The notes under the pieces were generated by a model that was given only the letters and a program-made list of their open reading frames with translations, did not search any database and was not told the DNA's origin. Shown one piece after another: positions 31,649 through 41,792 of a stretch of DNA of 64,000 bases. How positions within the stretch are numbered: the stretch's first letter is position 1; the number at the start of each line of letters is the position of its first letter. Source of the DNA: Bacteroidaceae bacterium (lineage in GTDB: Bacteria > Bacteroidota > Bacteroidia > Bacteroidales > Bacteroidaceae). Position numbers and translations under genes: made by a program. The stretch spans positions 62,001-126,000 of the forward strand of contig JAKSJD010000005.1 in NCBI GenBank assembly GCA_024398435.1, read 5' to 3'.

Positions 31649-34021
31649 ATGAAAACTCTAACAAATCCTTTACAGTTGATATTCAGCTGTGCCCTTTTCA
31701 TTGTTGCAACGAGCGGAATCAACGCTCAAGTAAAGCCTGCAATTCCACGAGATGAAAAGATTGAACAACAAGTGGAAGCCACACTTAAGAAAATGTCGCT
31801 TGACGAGAAAATAGGTCAAATGTGTGAACTTGCAATAGATGTTGTCACTGACAATCGCTCTCGAAATGCGTTTGCTCTCAATGAAGACACACTTCCTGCA
31901 GTATTTGGCAAGTATAAGGTAGGTTCAATTCTGAACGTACCAGCAGGTATTGCACAAACCCCAGATTCATGGTCGAAGATAATCAGAAGATTGAACGATG
32001 AATCACTCAAGGCAACTGGCGTAACCGAGATATATGGTGTCGACCAGATTCACGGTGCTACATACACATGGGGCTCAACATTCTTCCCACAAGAAATCAA
32101 TCAAGCATCTTCTTTCAACAGAGAAATACCATATAGAGCATCCCAAATCTCTGCATACGAAAGCCGTGCTTGTCTTATTCCTTGGACTTATGCTCCAGTA
32201 CTCGACCTTGGCAGAAACGCAATGTGGAGCCGTCAATGGGAAAGCTATGGCGAAGATGTGTTCCTCCAAGCAGAAATGGGAAAGCAAGCTGTTAGAGGTT
32301 TCCAAGGCGACGATCCTAACCATATCGACGGCAAGCACATGGCTGCATGTTTGAAGCACTTCATGGCTTATGGTGTTCCTGTTACAGGAAAAGACCGTAC
32401 CCCTTCTTCGGTTACTGACCGCGAAATGCTTGAGAAGTATTTCGAGCCATTCAAGAAAAGCATTCAGGCAGGCGCTTTATCTCTCATGGTCAACTCATCT
32501 TCGAACAATGGCGTTCCATTCCATGCCAACAAGCAGTTCCTTACAGATTGGCTCAAAGTCGGTCTCAACTGGGATGGTATGATTGTAACCGACTGGGCAG
32601 ACATAAACAATCTTTACACTCGCGATCATGTTGCTGCCAATAAGAAAGAAGCAATCGAAATGGCAATCAATGCAGGTATCGACATGTCGATGGAGCCTTA
32701 CAATGTAGATTTCTGCAAATACTTGAAGCAATCTGTACAGGAAGGCAAGGTAAAGATGGAACGTATTGATGATGCCGTTCGCAGAATCCTTCGACTCAAA
32801 TATCGTCTTGGCCTTATGGACAGAAAGACTTGGGACATCGATTCAGATAAGTTGTCAAAGCAATTTCCTGATTTTGGCAGCAAGAAGTTTGATGAAGAAG
32901 CAATCCGCATGGCAGAAGAATGTATCGTATTGCTCAAGAATCAAAATAATGTATTGCCTATCAAGCAAGGCACGAAGATACTTGTTACAGGTCCGAACGC
33001 AGATACATTCCGAGCTATGACCGGTGGTTGGTCATACAGTTGGCAAGGTGACCGTGCCGATGAAGCATGCAGAAAGATTGGAAAGTATCATACTTTCTAT
33101 GAGGCAATCCGCAATAAGTTTGGCGAAAACAATGTAAAGCTTGTTTCAGGAGTGACTTATGCAGGTGGTAGTGATTGGCAACGTGAAAACCGTCCAGACA
33201 TTCAATCAGCAGTCGATGCCGCAAAAGATGTTGACATTATCATTGCTTGCATTGGAGAGAACTCATATTGCGAAACTCCAGGAAACATGGATGACCTTAA
33301 CATAAGTCCTAACCAACAACAACTCGTCAAAGAGTTGGCTGCAACAGGCAAACCAATTGTTATGGTCCTCAACGAAGGTCGTCCTCGCGTTATAAACACA
33401 ATTGAACCGCTTGCAAAGGCAACAATCGACGCCATGTTACCATCAAACTTTGGAGGTGATGCATTGGCCAACCTTCTTGCAGGAGATGCAAACTTCAGCG
33501 CCCGTCTGCCTTACACTTATCCAAAGACTGTAAGTTCGCTCATCACATACGATTATAAGATGTCGGAAAGTGTCGGAACAATGTCTGGCGCATACAATTA
33601 CAATGCTCATGCCAATGCACTTTATATGTTCGGCCATGGATTGAGCTATACTACATTCTCTTACAGTAATTTGAAAGCTGACAAAACAAGTTTCACGGCT
33701 GATGATGAAATCACATTCACTGTTGACGTAAAGAACACGGGCAATGTTGATGGCAAGGAAGCTGTACTTCTGTATGTTAAGGATGTGACTGCATCACTTA
33801 TGCCTGACAACAGACGTCTTCGCGGATTCGACAAAATCAGTTTGAAAGCTGGAGAGACAAAGACAGTAAGCATCAAGATAAAAGGTGGTGACCTTGCATT
33901 TGTAGGGCTCGACAATCACTGGATACTTGAAGAAGGAGCATTTGTAGCTATGATAGGCAATCAATCTGTAAACCTCAACTGCACAAAGACAAAGCGTTGG
34001 GACAGCATGTTTGATAAATAA
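31649..34021 (+). CDS. Secreted GH3 beta-glucosidase-type enzyme
   Basis: A 790-residue enzyme with a signal peptide (ending near GINAQ, residue 27). GH3 signatures: VDQIHGATYTWGSTFFPQ, YAPVLDLGRNAMWSRQWESYGED, CLKHFMAYG, and MIVTDWADINNL with nucleophile Asp315. The C-domain has ILVTGPNADTFRAMTGGWSYSWQG, and the end has a fibronectin-III-like domain (FTVDVKNTGNVDGKEAVLLYV). There is no PA14. The sequence type resembles glucosidases acting on beta-1,3, beta-1,4 or xyloglucan oligosaccharides; the exact linkage is not readable. It is cotranscribed with a GH31 enzyme (24-base gap), which suggests a joint role on xyloglucan-like oligosaccharides. Confidence 0.92.
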   Translation: MKTLTNPLQLIFSCALFIVATSGINAQVKPAIPRDEKIEQQVEATLKKMSLDEKIGQMCELAIDVVTDNRSRNAFALNEDTLPAVFGKYKVGSILNVPAGIAQTPDSWSKIIRRLNDESLKATGVTEIYGVDQIHGATYTWGSTFFPQEINQASSFNREIPYRASQISAYESRACLIPWTYAPVLDLGRNAMWSRQWESYGEDVFLQAEMGKQAVRGFQGDDPNHIDGKHMAACLKHFMAYGVPVTGKDRTPSSVTDREMLEKYFEPFKKSIQAGALSLMVNSSSNNGVPFHANKQFLTDWLKVGLNWDGMIVTDWADINNLYTRDHVAANKKEAIEMAINAGIDMSMEPYNVDFCKYLKQSVQEGKVKMERIDDAVRRILRLKYRLGLMDRKTWDIDSDKLSKQFPDFGSKKFDEEAIRMAEECIVLLKNQNNVLPIKQGTKILVTGPNADTFRAMTGGWSYSWQGDRADEACRKIGKYHTFYEAIRNKFGENNVKLVSGVTYAGGSDWQRENRPDIQSAVDAAKDVDIIIACIGENSYCETPGNMDDLNISPNQQQLVKELAATGKPIVMVLNEGRPRVINTIEPLAKATIDAMLPSNFGGDALANLLAGDANFSARLPYTYPKTVSSLITYDYKMSESVGTMSGAYNYNAHANALYMFGHGLSYTTFSYSNLKADKTSFTADDEITFTVDVKNTGNVDGKEAVLLYVKDVTASLMPDNRRLRGFDKISLKAGETKTVSIKIKGGDLAFVGLDNHWILEEGAFVAMIGNQSVNLNCTKTKRWDSMFDK

Positions 34022-34045
34022 CCCTCAAAAACAAAAGAAAACAAA

Positions 34046-37012
34046 ATGAGAAGAACCCTTTATATCTGTACTTTATTCTGCATGCTTGGCATTCTCCACA
34101 CTAATGCTCAACAAGTGAGGAAAACTGCTTATGGCATGGAAGTAACCACGAAGGAAGGAACTGCACGCAAAGTGAGGCTTGAAGTTTTCGGAGACCGACT
34201 CATCCATGTTTCGGCTACTCCTGACAATAAGTTTCACGACCGCCAGAGCCTTGCCGTACTTCCTCACAAGAAAGTACAAATAAAAGGTTCGCACGCATCT
34301 GCCCGTCTTGACAGAAATGCCAATCTTAACACATCGAGCCAGTTCCATTTCAAAGTTAAGAATTCAAATGGAAAAGCTATTCTGTCTACACCTCAAATCC
34401 GTGCAGAAGTCAACACTCTCGACGGAAACGTTACTTTCTACGACAGAAAAGGCAATTTGATTCTTGCTGAAGATGAGCGTCAGTTCACTCCTTTCATTGC
34501 TGACGGGAAAACTGAATATAGTGTGCTTCAATCTTTTAAGAACAGCCATAATGATGAAGGACTTTATGGACTTGGCCAGCATCAATCTGATGAATTCAAC
34601 TATAAGGGAAAGAATGAGGAACTCTTCCAATACAACACAAAGGTAAGTGTGCCTTTCGTTGTCAGCAACAAGAACTATGGAATCCTTTGGGACAGCTATT
34701 CCCTTTGCCGCTTTGGCAATCCTAACGACTACAGCCAGTTGGGCGAAGTGTTCCGTCTTTACGACAAAGAAGGTAAAGAAGGTGCATTGACAGGCACATA
34801 TACAAGCAATTTCCGCGGTCAAAAGCGAGAACTTGTCCGTCGGGAAGATTCTCTTTATTTCGAGCATCTCGACCGCAACGACCATCTCTCGACTGTTGTC
34901 AATCTGCCAAAAGGTTTCCCATTTGCAGGTTCAACAGTTGTATATGAAGGTGAGATTGAGCCTTTGACAGATGCCGACTATCGCTTTATTCTATATTATG
35001 CAGGCTACATAAAAGTGTATGTTGACGACCGTCTTGAAGTGGCAGAACGTTGGCGTACGGCTTGGAACCCAAATGCATTCAAGTTCAACATTCCGCTTCA
35101 AGCAGGCAAAAGAGTACCAATCCGAATCGAATGGCAACCAAACGGCAGCGTTTCATATTGTGGACTTCGAGTGATGAAGCCAAGGACCGATGAGGAGCAG
35201 CAACAGCTCACTTGGTGGAGCGAAATGCAACCTCAGGAAGATTACTATTTCGTCTATGGCAAAAACATGGATGAAGTAATCAGCGGTTACCGCACTCTCA
35301 CAGGTAAATCCCAAATTATGCCTCGATGGGCAATGGGATTCTGGCAAAGCAGAGAAAGATATAAGACGCAAGACGAAATCGTAGGTACACTTCGGGAATT
35401 CCGTCAACGCCACATTCCGATTGATAATATCGTGCAGGATTGGAGTTATTGGCCAGAAGAATCTTGGGGCAGTCATGAGTTCGATGCTTCCCGCTTCCCT
35501 AATCCAAAGGGAATGGTCGACAGCATTCATGCAATGAACGGACGCATCATGATCAGCGTTTGGCCTAAATTCTACACTACAACTGAACACTACAAGCAAT
35601 TCGACCAACATGGTTGGATGTATCGTCAGGCAGTTCGCGACAGCATTCGCGATTGGATAGGTCCGGGGTATCTTGGTTCGTTCTACGATGCCTATTCGGC
35701 TTCTGCCCGTAAGATGTTCTGGCAAGGATTGAAGGACCATCTCATGCCTCTTGGCATTGATGCTTGGTGGATGGATGCAAGCGAACCAAACATTCGCGAT
35801 TGTACTGACATGCAATATCGCAAGGATCTGTGCGGCCCAACAGCTCTCGGACCTTCAGCAGAATATTTCAATGCCTATGCACTCATGAATGCTGAGGCTA
35901 TATATAATGGTGAAAGAAGTTTGGCAAGCAAGAAAACTGCCAACACAAGCGCAAACGCAAACCGAAGAGTATTCCTTCTTACTCGTTCTGGTTTTGCAGG
36001 ACTTCAACGATATTCTACAGCCACATGGTCGGGCGACATTGGCACTCGTTGGGAAGACATGAAGAGCCAAATCAATGCGGGCCTAAACTTCTCAATGAGC
36101 GGAATACCTTATTGGACAATGGACATTGGCGGATTCTGTGTTGAAGACCGTTATGTGGCAGCCCAACAACTCTTCGACCGCACTCATCAGGAAAATGCTG
36201 ACTTGAAGGAATGGCGCGAGCTTAATGCCCGTTGGTATCAATTTGGTGCGTTCTGCCCTCTCTATCGAGCTCACGGACAATACCCTCTTCGCGAACCTTG
36301 GAACATTGCCCCTACCGACCATCCTGCATACAAGTCCATCGTCTACTATACCCAACTTCGCTATCATCTCATGCCTTACATCTATAGTTTGGCTTCTAAG
36401 ACTTGGTTCGACGATTATACTATTATGCGACCTCTCGTGATGGACTATCCAAACGACAGGGAACTCTTGGCCATTGGCGACCAGTATATGTTCGGTCCTT
36501 CCCTTATGGTTGCGCCAGTAACTCAATATGGAGCTACTTCACGCGAGATATATTTGCCAAAGGCATTGTGGTACGACTTCTACAGTGGCACTTCCATCCA
36601 ATCCGAAGGTCAACGCTATAATGTTCAGGCACCATACGAACGAATTCCACTTCTAGTACCAGCTGGTTCAATCATTCCTGTAGGTCCGGCTATGGAATGG
36701 AGCGACCAATTGCCTGCCGACACTATACGTCTGTACGTGTATAAAGGCAAGAGCGGCAACTTCACCATCTATGAAGACGAAAACGTCAACTACAATTACG
36801 AACAAGGCCGCTACGCAAAAATTCCTATTTCGTATAACGAACGAAGCAACACCCTTACAATCGGCAAGCGCCAAGGCTACTATCCCGGTATGATACATAC
36901 CCGCAAGTTCGTCATTGTTCCCGTTTCGCCAGCCAATCCTATTGGATACAATCCAGAACAAGAAGGCAAAACCATCACCTATACCGGTAAGATTATTAAG
37001 GTAAAAATATAA
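34046..37012 (+). CDS. GH31 alpha-xylosidase-type enzyme with PA14 insertion
   Basis: A 988-residue enzyme with a signal peptide (cleavage after TNAQ, about 22). An N-terminal beta-sandwich (GLYGLGQHQ, about 173-181) is followed by a PA14 domain (about 265-380: DADYRFILYYAGYIKVYVDD), then the catalytic barrel: GFWQSRERYKTQDEI, WSYWPEESWGSHEFD, WWMDASEPN with nucleophile Asp577, and ATWSGDIGTRWEDM with acid/base Asp664. A PA14 insertion at this place is known in alpha-xylosidases that act on xyloglucan oligosaccharides, so that role is inferred. The end lacks the sorting tail. Second gene of an operon with GH3; a good terminator and repeat copy B follow. Confidence 0.9.
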   Translation: MRRTLYICTLFCMLGILHTNAQQVRKTAYGMEVTTKEGTARKVRLEVFGDRLIHVSATPDNKFHDRQSLAVLPHKKVQIKGSHASARLDRNANLNTSSQFHFKVKNSNGKAILSTPQIRAEVNTLDGNVTFYDRKGNLILAEDERQFTPFIADGKTEYSVLQSFKNSHNDEGLYGLGQHQSDEFNYKGKNEELFQYNTKVSVPFVVSNKNYGILWDSYSLCRFGNPNDYSQLGEVFRLYDKEGKEGALTGTYTSNFRGQKRELVRREDSLYFEHLDRNDHLSTVVNLPKGFPFAGSTVVYEGEIEPLTDADYRFILYYAGYIKVYVDDRLEVAERWRTAWNPNAFKFNIPLQAGKRVPIRIEWQPNGSVSYCGLRVMKPRTDEEQQQLTWWSEMQPQEDYYFVYGKNMDEVISGYRTLTGKSQIMPRWAMGFWQSRERYKTQDEIVGTLREFRQRHIPIDNIVQDWSYWPEESWGSHEFDASRFPNPKGMVDSIHAMNGRIMISVWPKFYTTTEHYKQFDQHGWMYRQAVRDSIRDWIGPGYLGSFYDAYSASARKMFWQGLKDHLMPLGIDAWWMDASEPNIRDCTDMQYRKDLCGPTALGPSAEYFNAYALMNAEAIYNGERSLASKKTANTSANANRRVFLLTRSGFAGLQRYSTATWSGDIGTRWEDMKSQINAGLNFSMSGIPYWTMDIGGFCVEDRYVAAQQLFDRTHQENADLKEWRELNARWYQFGAFCPLYRAHGQYPLREPWNIAPTDHPAYKSIVYYTQLRYHLMPYIYSLASKTWFDDYTIMRPLVMDYPNDRELLAIGDQYMFGPSLMVAPVTQYGATSREIYLPKALWYDFYSGTSIQSEGQRYNVQAPYERIPLLVPAGSIIPVGPAMEWSDQLPADTIRLYVYKGKSGNFTIYEDENVNYNYEQGRYAKIPISYNERSNTLTIGKRQGYYPGMIHTRKFVIVPVSPANPIGYNPEQEGKTITYTGKIIKVKI

Positions 37013-37041
37013 CAGACAGACATCGAATTCCGCTTGTTCAG

Positions 37042-37074
37042 TGTTGCAAGGTTTCGGCCTTGCAACATTTTTTA
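37042..37074 (+). terminator. Terminator after the GH31 gene
   Basis: Perfect 10-bp stem TGTTGCAAGG against CCTTGCAACA, 6-base loop TTTCGG, then TTTTTTAT: a textbook intrinsic terminator. Confidence 0.9.
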
Positions 37075-37099
37075 TGCCCCATTCCTTCTTTCTTCAAGC

Positions 37100-37288
37100 T
37101 GTATTTTATCATTCCTATTGCATAGAAACCCTAAACACCTTGCTTCAAAACCAAAATATTGTACATTGCGGTTAATAATTATGCCAATATTATTAATAAT
37201 TATGTACATTATTAATATTAATCATGTACAGTATTTTACTTTTGTTTCAATAGAAAACATAAAACATTCCTATAGAAATCATAAAATA
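37100..37288 (-). repeat. Dispersed AT-rich repeat, copy B
   Basis: The core at 37153-37238 is the reverse complement of the cores of copies A and C; TGTACATTGCGGTTAATAAT is at its left end. On the right the flank reads TTTCAATAGAAAACATAAAA, then CATTCCTATAGAAATC. It lies between convergent genes, and no coding frame is supported in this stretch. Confidence 0.85.
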
Positions 37289-37400
37289 CATCTATCAGAA
37301 TTGGATTTGTTAGCCTTAACTATTAACCATGAACGCAATACATATATAAACAAAGAGAGCAACCTAACGGCTGCTCCCATATAATGCTGGATTGAAATCA

Positions 37401-40400
37401 TTACTTGATAAGGATCTTCTTACCATCAACGATGTAAATACCGTTAGGAAGGTTGACCTGAGTCTTGCCTTGCTCAGCATTAATCGTACGGAAGAGGATA
37501 CCGTCAGGAGTATATACCTTGATGTTGGAAGGATATGCAGCTTCAATCTGAAGAGTCTCACCTCCACGAATACTGTATTGAGCATAAATCGTGTTGATGC
37601 CAGTAACCTGAGAGAACGGAATCTGTACAGAGTTCAGTCGGTAGATATCGCATGAAGGTGTAACTACACGAATGTTGGTGAGGTCGATATGCTGACTTTC
37701 CGATGGAAGCATTTCCTCGGCAAGTACCTGAAGATTAGCAACTACAGAACGAAGCTGGAACGGAGTAAGACTACTGCTATAGAGCACAACAGATTGACGA
37801 ACTGTCTGATCATCGAGTTGTGTTGGTTGAGAAACTATTGCTGTATGTGTTTCACTCTCTGCTCCCAATATCTTAAGACCAGTAGGCAATATTACATCAA
37901 ACTGCAATGCAACATAATCATCATCAAGAGCGCTGCCTCCTTCAAGGTAAGACAATGTGATTGGTGCCTCTGATGGCTGACCTTCAACCACCTCAAACTC
38001 ATAACTGCTGATGATAAGGTCGGAGAATGGCATTCGCCAAGTAGGAAGGACAGGAACCACACTTGGCTTCATAGCAAGTTCAGCCACTTCCTGCATATCT
38101 GCTGTTCCTATTTCATCATCGTTATCTGCATCGGCCTGGTCGAACAGGAATTCTGCCTTTTCGTCACCTGCCATATAGCAAGCAATCTGTACAATATCGG
38201 CTGCAGTTACCCGACCGTCATTGTCAGCATCGCCTAAAGTCGAAGTTACATAATCGGAAAGATCATATTTCTTGGTAGAAGACAACAGATACTTGACGCG
38301 GCTGTCGAACCATGTCTTCATATCCTTCATTTGCTGCTCATAGTCGAAGGCAGAGCTGCCACCCCAGCCCCAGCCGCCTTCCCAGAGTTCGGAATTTGAC
38401 TGGAATGATTCGCGAGCAAAGTCATAATAGTCCTGAATATACTGATAAAGTTCCTCGTAGTCTTCTGCAAAATCAGTGAGAACCTTATAATAATGCTTCT
38501 TGACCTTATCACTGCTGTTAAGAACTGCCTTATAGAACACAGAACCTGTCCAATTCTTACGGAAGAGGTCGACTGTGGCTGAACGCTTGAAATAGTCGCT
38601 TCCGTCTTCATAGCCATACGACCAGTCGAGGTCCCAGATAGGACCAAACACAATCTTTGAATCAGAATATGAAAGATGGTCCTTATAGAGGAATGAGCTC
38701 TTTGGGTGGGTTATCTCGTAGTTGAGGATAAGGTCATTTACAAGAAGATACTTACAGAATGCATCGATATCGATAAGGTCTTCGTAGTTGTCCTTGCTGT
38801 TCACGGCAGCACAGAAATCATTGAATGTCGACTTGAACTGAGTAAAATAGAAGTCTGCACGCTGGACAAATGGTTGTTCGTTGAGGTCTGGATCTTTCAC
38901 ACCCACTGGAAGATTGTATGGTGAAGACTTGAATTTGTATGGTTCATCGTAATACTCGTCAAGTTCGAGCATCATACCTGTAAGTTCGTCAATGTCGATA
39001 TTGTTGTTGCTGAGACCTGTCTTCTCAATGAAGTTATAGTTACCTTTGTAGCTTCCGTTGAGATAAAGGTCAACAGGAATTGTATGCATTGCACCTGCAG
39101 TTCCCACCATTCGACCTATCTTATGGCCGAACACATTCGTAAGAAGAGAACCGCTTTGGGCATTTGCAAGAAGAACCCAACTCTTGCCCTTAGTCAATCC
39201 GAAAGGTCCAACCTTTGCATCAAACTTCAATCTATAAGGTTTCTTCGACTGTCCCCAACTTGAATTGCCTCTACCACGAATCCAAACGGAGTCTTCCATA
39301 TCATCGAACACACCTCCGCCATCAATGCGGAAGCTGGCATGACGGAATGTAGTCTTATCCGTAATATCGTGTCCGCCGTCCACATCTATATATATTTTAG
39401 GGACGTATGTTTCTTCCGAATCAGTCAACCAATTTACACGCAATGTAAAATCTTTGCCAAACGGTTCCATCCTATATGCATATTTAGCAGGAGTAATAAG
39501 TTCGGCAGGCTTTATGAGTTCCGGTTCACCCGTTTCGTTTGCAACAGAGAAGAGTCTGAATTCTGACAGAACGAGATAGTTCTTATGTTCGGCTGCTGTT
39601 TCTTCAAAACGAAGATACTTGTAGAAGCCATCAAGCTTGATTATGTCGGATGTGTATTCAGCATAAGCAGAAACAGTAGGAAGTCCATCAGCAGTAGTAA
39701 GCTGCTTAAACAACTTCCAGTTCTTTCCATCGTTCGAAGCATAGATGTTCCAAGCAAGAGGATTGTAATTGGTTGTTCCTCTACCCATGTAGTAGAACTT
39801 AAATGCCTTGATTGCCTCATTCAAGGTAACATCCAAGTATGTACAACTATCAAGAGGCAGTGGTGTATACTGACCACCTCCCCATGTAGAATGGAAATAA
39901 GTGTCACGATTGCCATCAAGCATTCGGCCCGGATCTTCTCCTTGGTTTGATGGTGCATTTGTAGAAAGCATTGATTCAGTCAATGGAATATCAACCACAG
40001 GAACACTCCATTCCTCCTCGCTCCAAACAGCAGGAGATATGAGTTTATTCGTCAGTTTCTCATACCCATCATAAGCAATAGTGAGTTTCTGCTCACCATC
40101 AAATCGTACACGAGTTATCTTCGACCTTACATACTGTCCATCAATATATGCATGAGCAGCTGGGGAATCAATATAATATGTAGGAATCAAGCTCTTGCCA
40201 ATACCAGGCAGATTAAACTCTAGAACATCCTTATTACCATTCTTCGACTTGCTTTCAGGCAGTTGGTCATTCAATTTCTTCTTGAATCCAAAAGAAACAA
40301 GTGTAGGAGCCTCTGGTTCCTCGAAAGAAATTTTCTCTATTCTTCGACTGGAAAGGTTAATTATGGTATCGTCGGATATATAGATTTTCAAAACAGAACC

Positions 40401-40556
40401 TGCCACTGTGTCGATGCGGCTAATGAGTTCAACAGGGAGAGCCATTACCGTACCGTCCTTCTTATAAATATACTCATAAGTATACTCTTGCTCTTCCTGA
40501 GCAAACGAAATCAATGGTAATATTGCAAACAGAGCAATTGCTATAATTCTATTCAT
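37401..40556 (-). CDS. CotH-family protein with F5/8C, dockerin-like and cohesin-like regions
   Basis: A 1051-residue secreted protein with a signal peptide (cleavage after FAQ, residue 20). In order: an unknown region (21-180), an F5/8C-like sandwich (about 185-340: MLDGNRDTYFHSTWGGGQY, YYMGRGTTNYNPLAWNIYAS), a CotH kinase-like domain (about 385-760: WIRGRGNSSWGQSKKPYRLK, FGPIWDLDWSYGYE), two EF-hand-like dockerin repeats (774-830: GDADNDGRVTAADIVQIACY and ADADNDDEIGTADMQEVAEL), a beta domain resembling cohesin (about 850-985: VALQFDVILPTGLKILGAES), and the sorting tail GIYIVDGKKILIK. CotH phosphorylates protein serines in Bacillus spores; its role here is unknown. Own TAACTTTGC promoter. 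Probably displayed at the cell surface. Confidence 0.85.
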   Translation of the reverse strand: MNRIIAIALFAILPLISFAQEEQEYTYEYIYKKDGTVMALPVELISRIDTVAGSVLKIYISDDTIINLSSRRIEKISFEEPEAPTLVSFGFKKKLNDQLPESKSKNGNKDVLEFNLPGIGKSLIPTYYIDSPAAHAYIDGQYVRSKITRVRFDGEQKLTIAYDGYEKLTNKLISPAVWSEEEWSVPVVDIPLTESMLSTNAPSNQGEDPGRMLDGNRDTYFHSTWGGGQYTPLPLDSCTYLDVTLNEAIKAFKFYYMGRGTTNYNPLAWNIYASNDGKNWKLFKQLTTADGLPTVSAYAEYTSDIIKLDGFYKYLRFEETAAEHKNYLVLSEFRLFSVANETGEPELIKPAELITPAKYAYRMEPFGKDFTLRVNWLTDSEETYVPKIYIDVDGGHDITDKTTFRHASFRIDGGGVFDDMEDSVWIRGRGNSSWGQSKKPYRLKFDAKVGPFGLTKGKSWVLLANAQSGSLLTNVFGHKIGRMVGTAGAMHTIPVDLYLNGSYKGNYNFIEKTGLSNNNIDIDELTGMMLELDEYYDEPYKFKSSPYNLPVGVKDPDLNEQPFVQRADFYFTQFKSTFNDFCAAVNSKDNYEDLIDIDAFCKYLLVNDLILNYEITHPKSSFLYKDHLSYSDSKIVFGPIWDLDWSYGYEDGSDYFKRSATVDLFRKNWTGSVFYKAVLNSSDKVKKHYYKVLTDFAEDYEELYQYIQDYYDFARESFQSNSELWEGGWGWGGSSAFDYEQQMKDMKTWFDSRVKYLLSSTKKYDLSDYVTSTLGDADNDGRVTAADIVQIACYMAGDEKAEFLFDQADADNDDEIGTADMQEVAELAMKPSVVPVLPTWRMPFSDLIISSYEFEVVEGQPSEAPITLSYLEGGSALDDDYVALQFDVILPTGLKILGAESETHTAIVSQPTQLDDQTVRQSVVLYSSSLTPFQLRSVVANLQVLAEEMLPSESQHIDLTNIRVVTPSCDIYRLNSVQIPFSQVTGINTIYAQYSIRGGETLQIEAAYPSNIKVYTPDGILFRTINAEQGKTQVNLPNGIYIVDGKKILIK

Positions 40557-40605
40557 CGTAGGATTTGATGTTTTAATTTACAATGTTGATATTACAAAAT
40601 TTGTG

Positions 40606-40614
40606 GCAAAGTTA
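40606..40614 (-). promoter_or_regulatory. -7 promoter element for the CotH gene
   Basis: Minus strand TAACTTTGC, a consensus match, 50 bases before the ATG. Confidence 0.7.
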
Positions 40615-40699
40615 GAAAAAAATAATGATTCAGAATTAATATTACATATTTTTTTACAAAAAAGGCATAAGAATCATTCCATATTACTCTATTATTTAC

Positions 40700-40708
40700 T
40701 ATATTTGC
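40700..40708 (+). promoter_or_regulatory. -7 promoter element for the patatin operon
   Basis: TATATTTGC, matching TAnnTTTGC, 25 bases before the ATG at 40734. Confidence 0.75.
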
Positions 40709-40733
40709 ACCCAACATACAACACTTTGATGAT

Positions 40734-41750
40734 ATGAAGGGAACAAAAATAAAAGTATTTTTCATCATGACAGCAATATTGCTGACTTGTTCGCCTATAA
40801 CTTCTTTTGCACAAAAAAAGTCTCAAAGGCCTAAAATAGGTTTGGTTTTAGGAGGCGGAGGTGCAAAAGGAGCTGCAGAGGTTGGTGTTTTGAAATACAT
40901 TGAAAAAGCAGGCATTCCGATTGACTATATAGCCGGAACAAGCATCGGTTCCATTATAGGAGGACTATATTCCGTTGGGTATCGAGCTGACGACCTTGAT
41001 TCTTTGTTTCATAATCAGCAATGGCTTGACTTGCTTGCTGACCGCAACCAAGACCTTCGCAATAAGGTTTTAGAAAAGAAAGATGGAGTTACTTATGTTT
41101 TAGGTTTCCCTGTACATCGAGATAAAGTTGATACTGAAGAAGACAGAACAAAGACTGTAGGGCTGATTCATGGAGACAATGTTGTCGAAATGCTTGACAG
41201 CATGATAAGTGCCAAGGGGAAAAAGATTGCAAATACTACAAACTTCGACCGTTTGCCTATCCCATTCCATGCAGTAGCTGTCAACATTCGCAATATGGAA
41301 GAAGTAGAACTCAAGAGCGGAAGTTTGGCACAAAGCATGAGAGCAAGTATGGCCATTCCAGGAATATTCAAACCTATCGAACTTGATAGTATGCTGCTTG
41401 TAGATGGAGGACTTATAAACAACTTGCCTGTGGATGTAGTTCGCAGAATGGGAGCAGACATTGTCATTGCTATTGACCTAACACAAAACAAACGTAAGGC
41501 AAAGGATGCTGAAATGACTGAAAACAACCCGACATTCCTTACTTTGCTTGAATGGGTGGTAAACCGTCCTGACCTTCAGAAGTATAATGACAACACACAA
41601 GCTGCTGACATTTACATCAATCCCAACCTTAAAGGCTATAAGGCATCAAACTTTACTCCCAAGAAGATTGAAGAAATGATTCATCAAGGAGAGAAAGCTG
41701 GAAAGGATGCAGAAAAAGAACTCAAGGCACTGAAGAAGAAACTTAAATAG
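40734..41750 (+). CDS. Patatin-like phospholipase, exported
   Basis: A 338-residue protein with a signal peptide ending near TSFAQ. Patatin motifs are complete: the oxyanion loop LGGGGAKGAAEVGVL (39-53), the lipase motif GTSIG with nucleophile Ser70, and the catalytic Asp in LLVDGGLINNLPVD. Members hydrolyse acyl esters of phospholipids; an outer-membrane or periplasmic place is inferred. It stops after the patatin domain, unlike longer homologues that add a POTRA/BamA-like barrel. First gene of a probable six-gene rightward run (patatin, metallo-hydrolase, zinc ribbon, GH28, DUF2148, pfkA) with short gaps. Confidence 0.9.
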   Translation: MKGTKIKVFFIMTAILLTCSPITSFAQKKSQRPKIGLVLGGGGAKGAAEVGVLKYIEKAGIPIDYIAGTSIGSIIGGLYSVGYRADDLDSLFHNQQWLDLLADRNQDLRNKVLEKKDGVTYVLGFPVHRDKVDTEEDRTKTVGLIHGDNVVEMLDSMISAKGKKIANTTNFDRLPIPFHAVAVNIRNMEEVELKSGSLAQSMRASMAIPGIFKPIELDSMLLVDGGLINNLPVDVVRRMGADIVIAIDLTQNKRKAKDAEMTENNPTFLTLLEWVVNRPDLQKYNDNTQAADIYINPNLKGYKASNFTPKKIEEMIHQGEKAGKDAEKELKALKKKLK

Positions 41751-41792
41751 AATCATCAAGCAAAATGAATTAACCAAATAAAAACAAATAAC

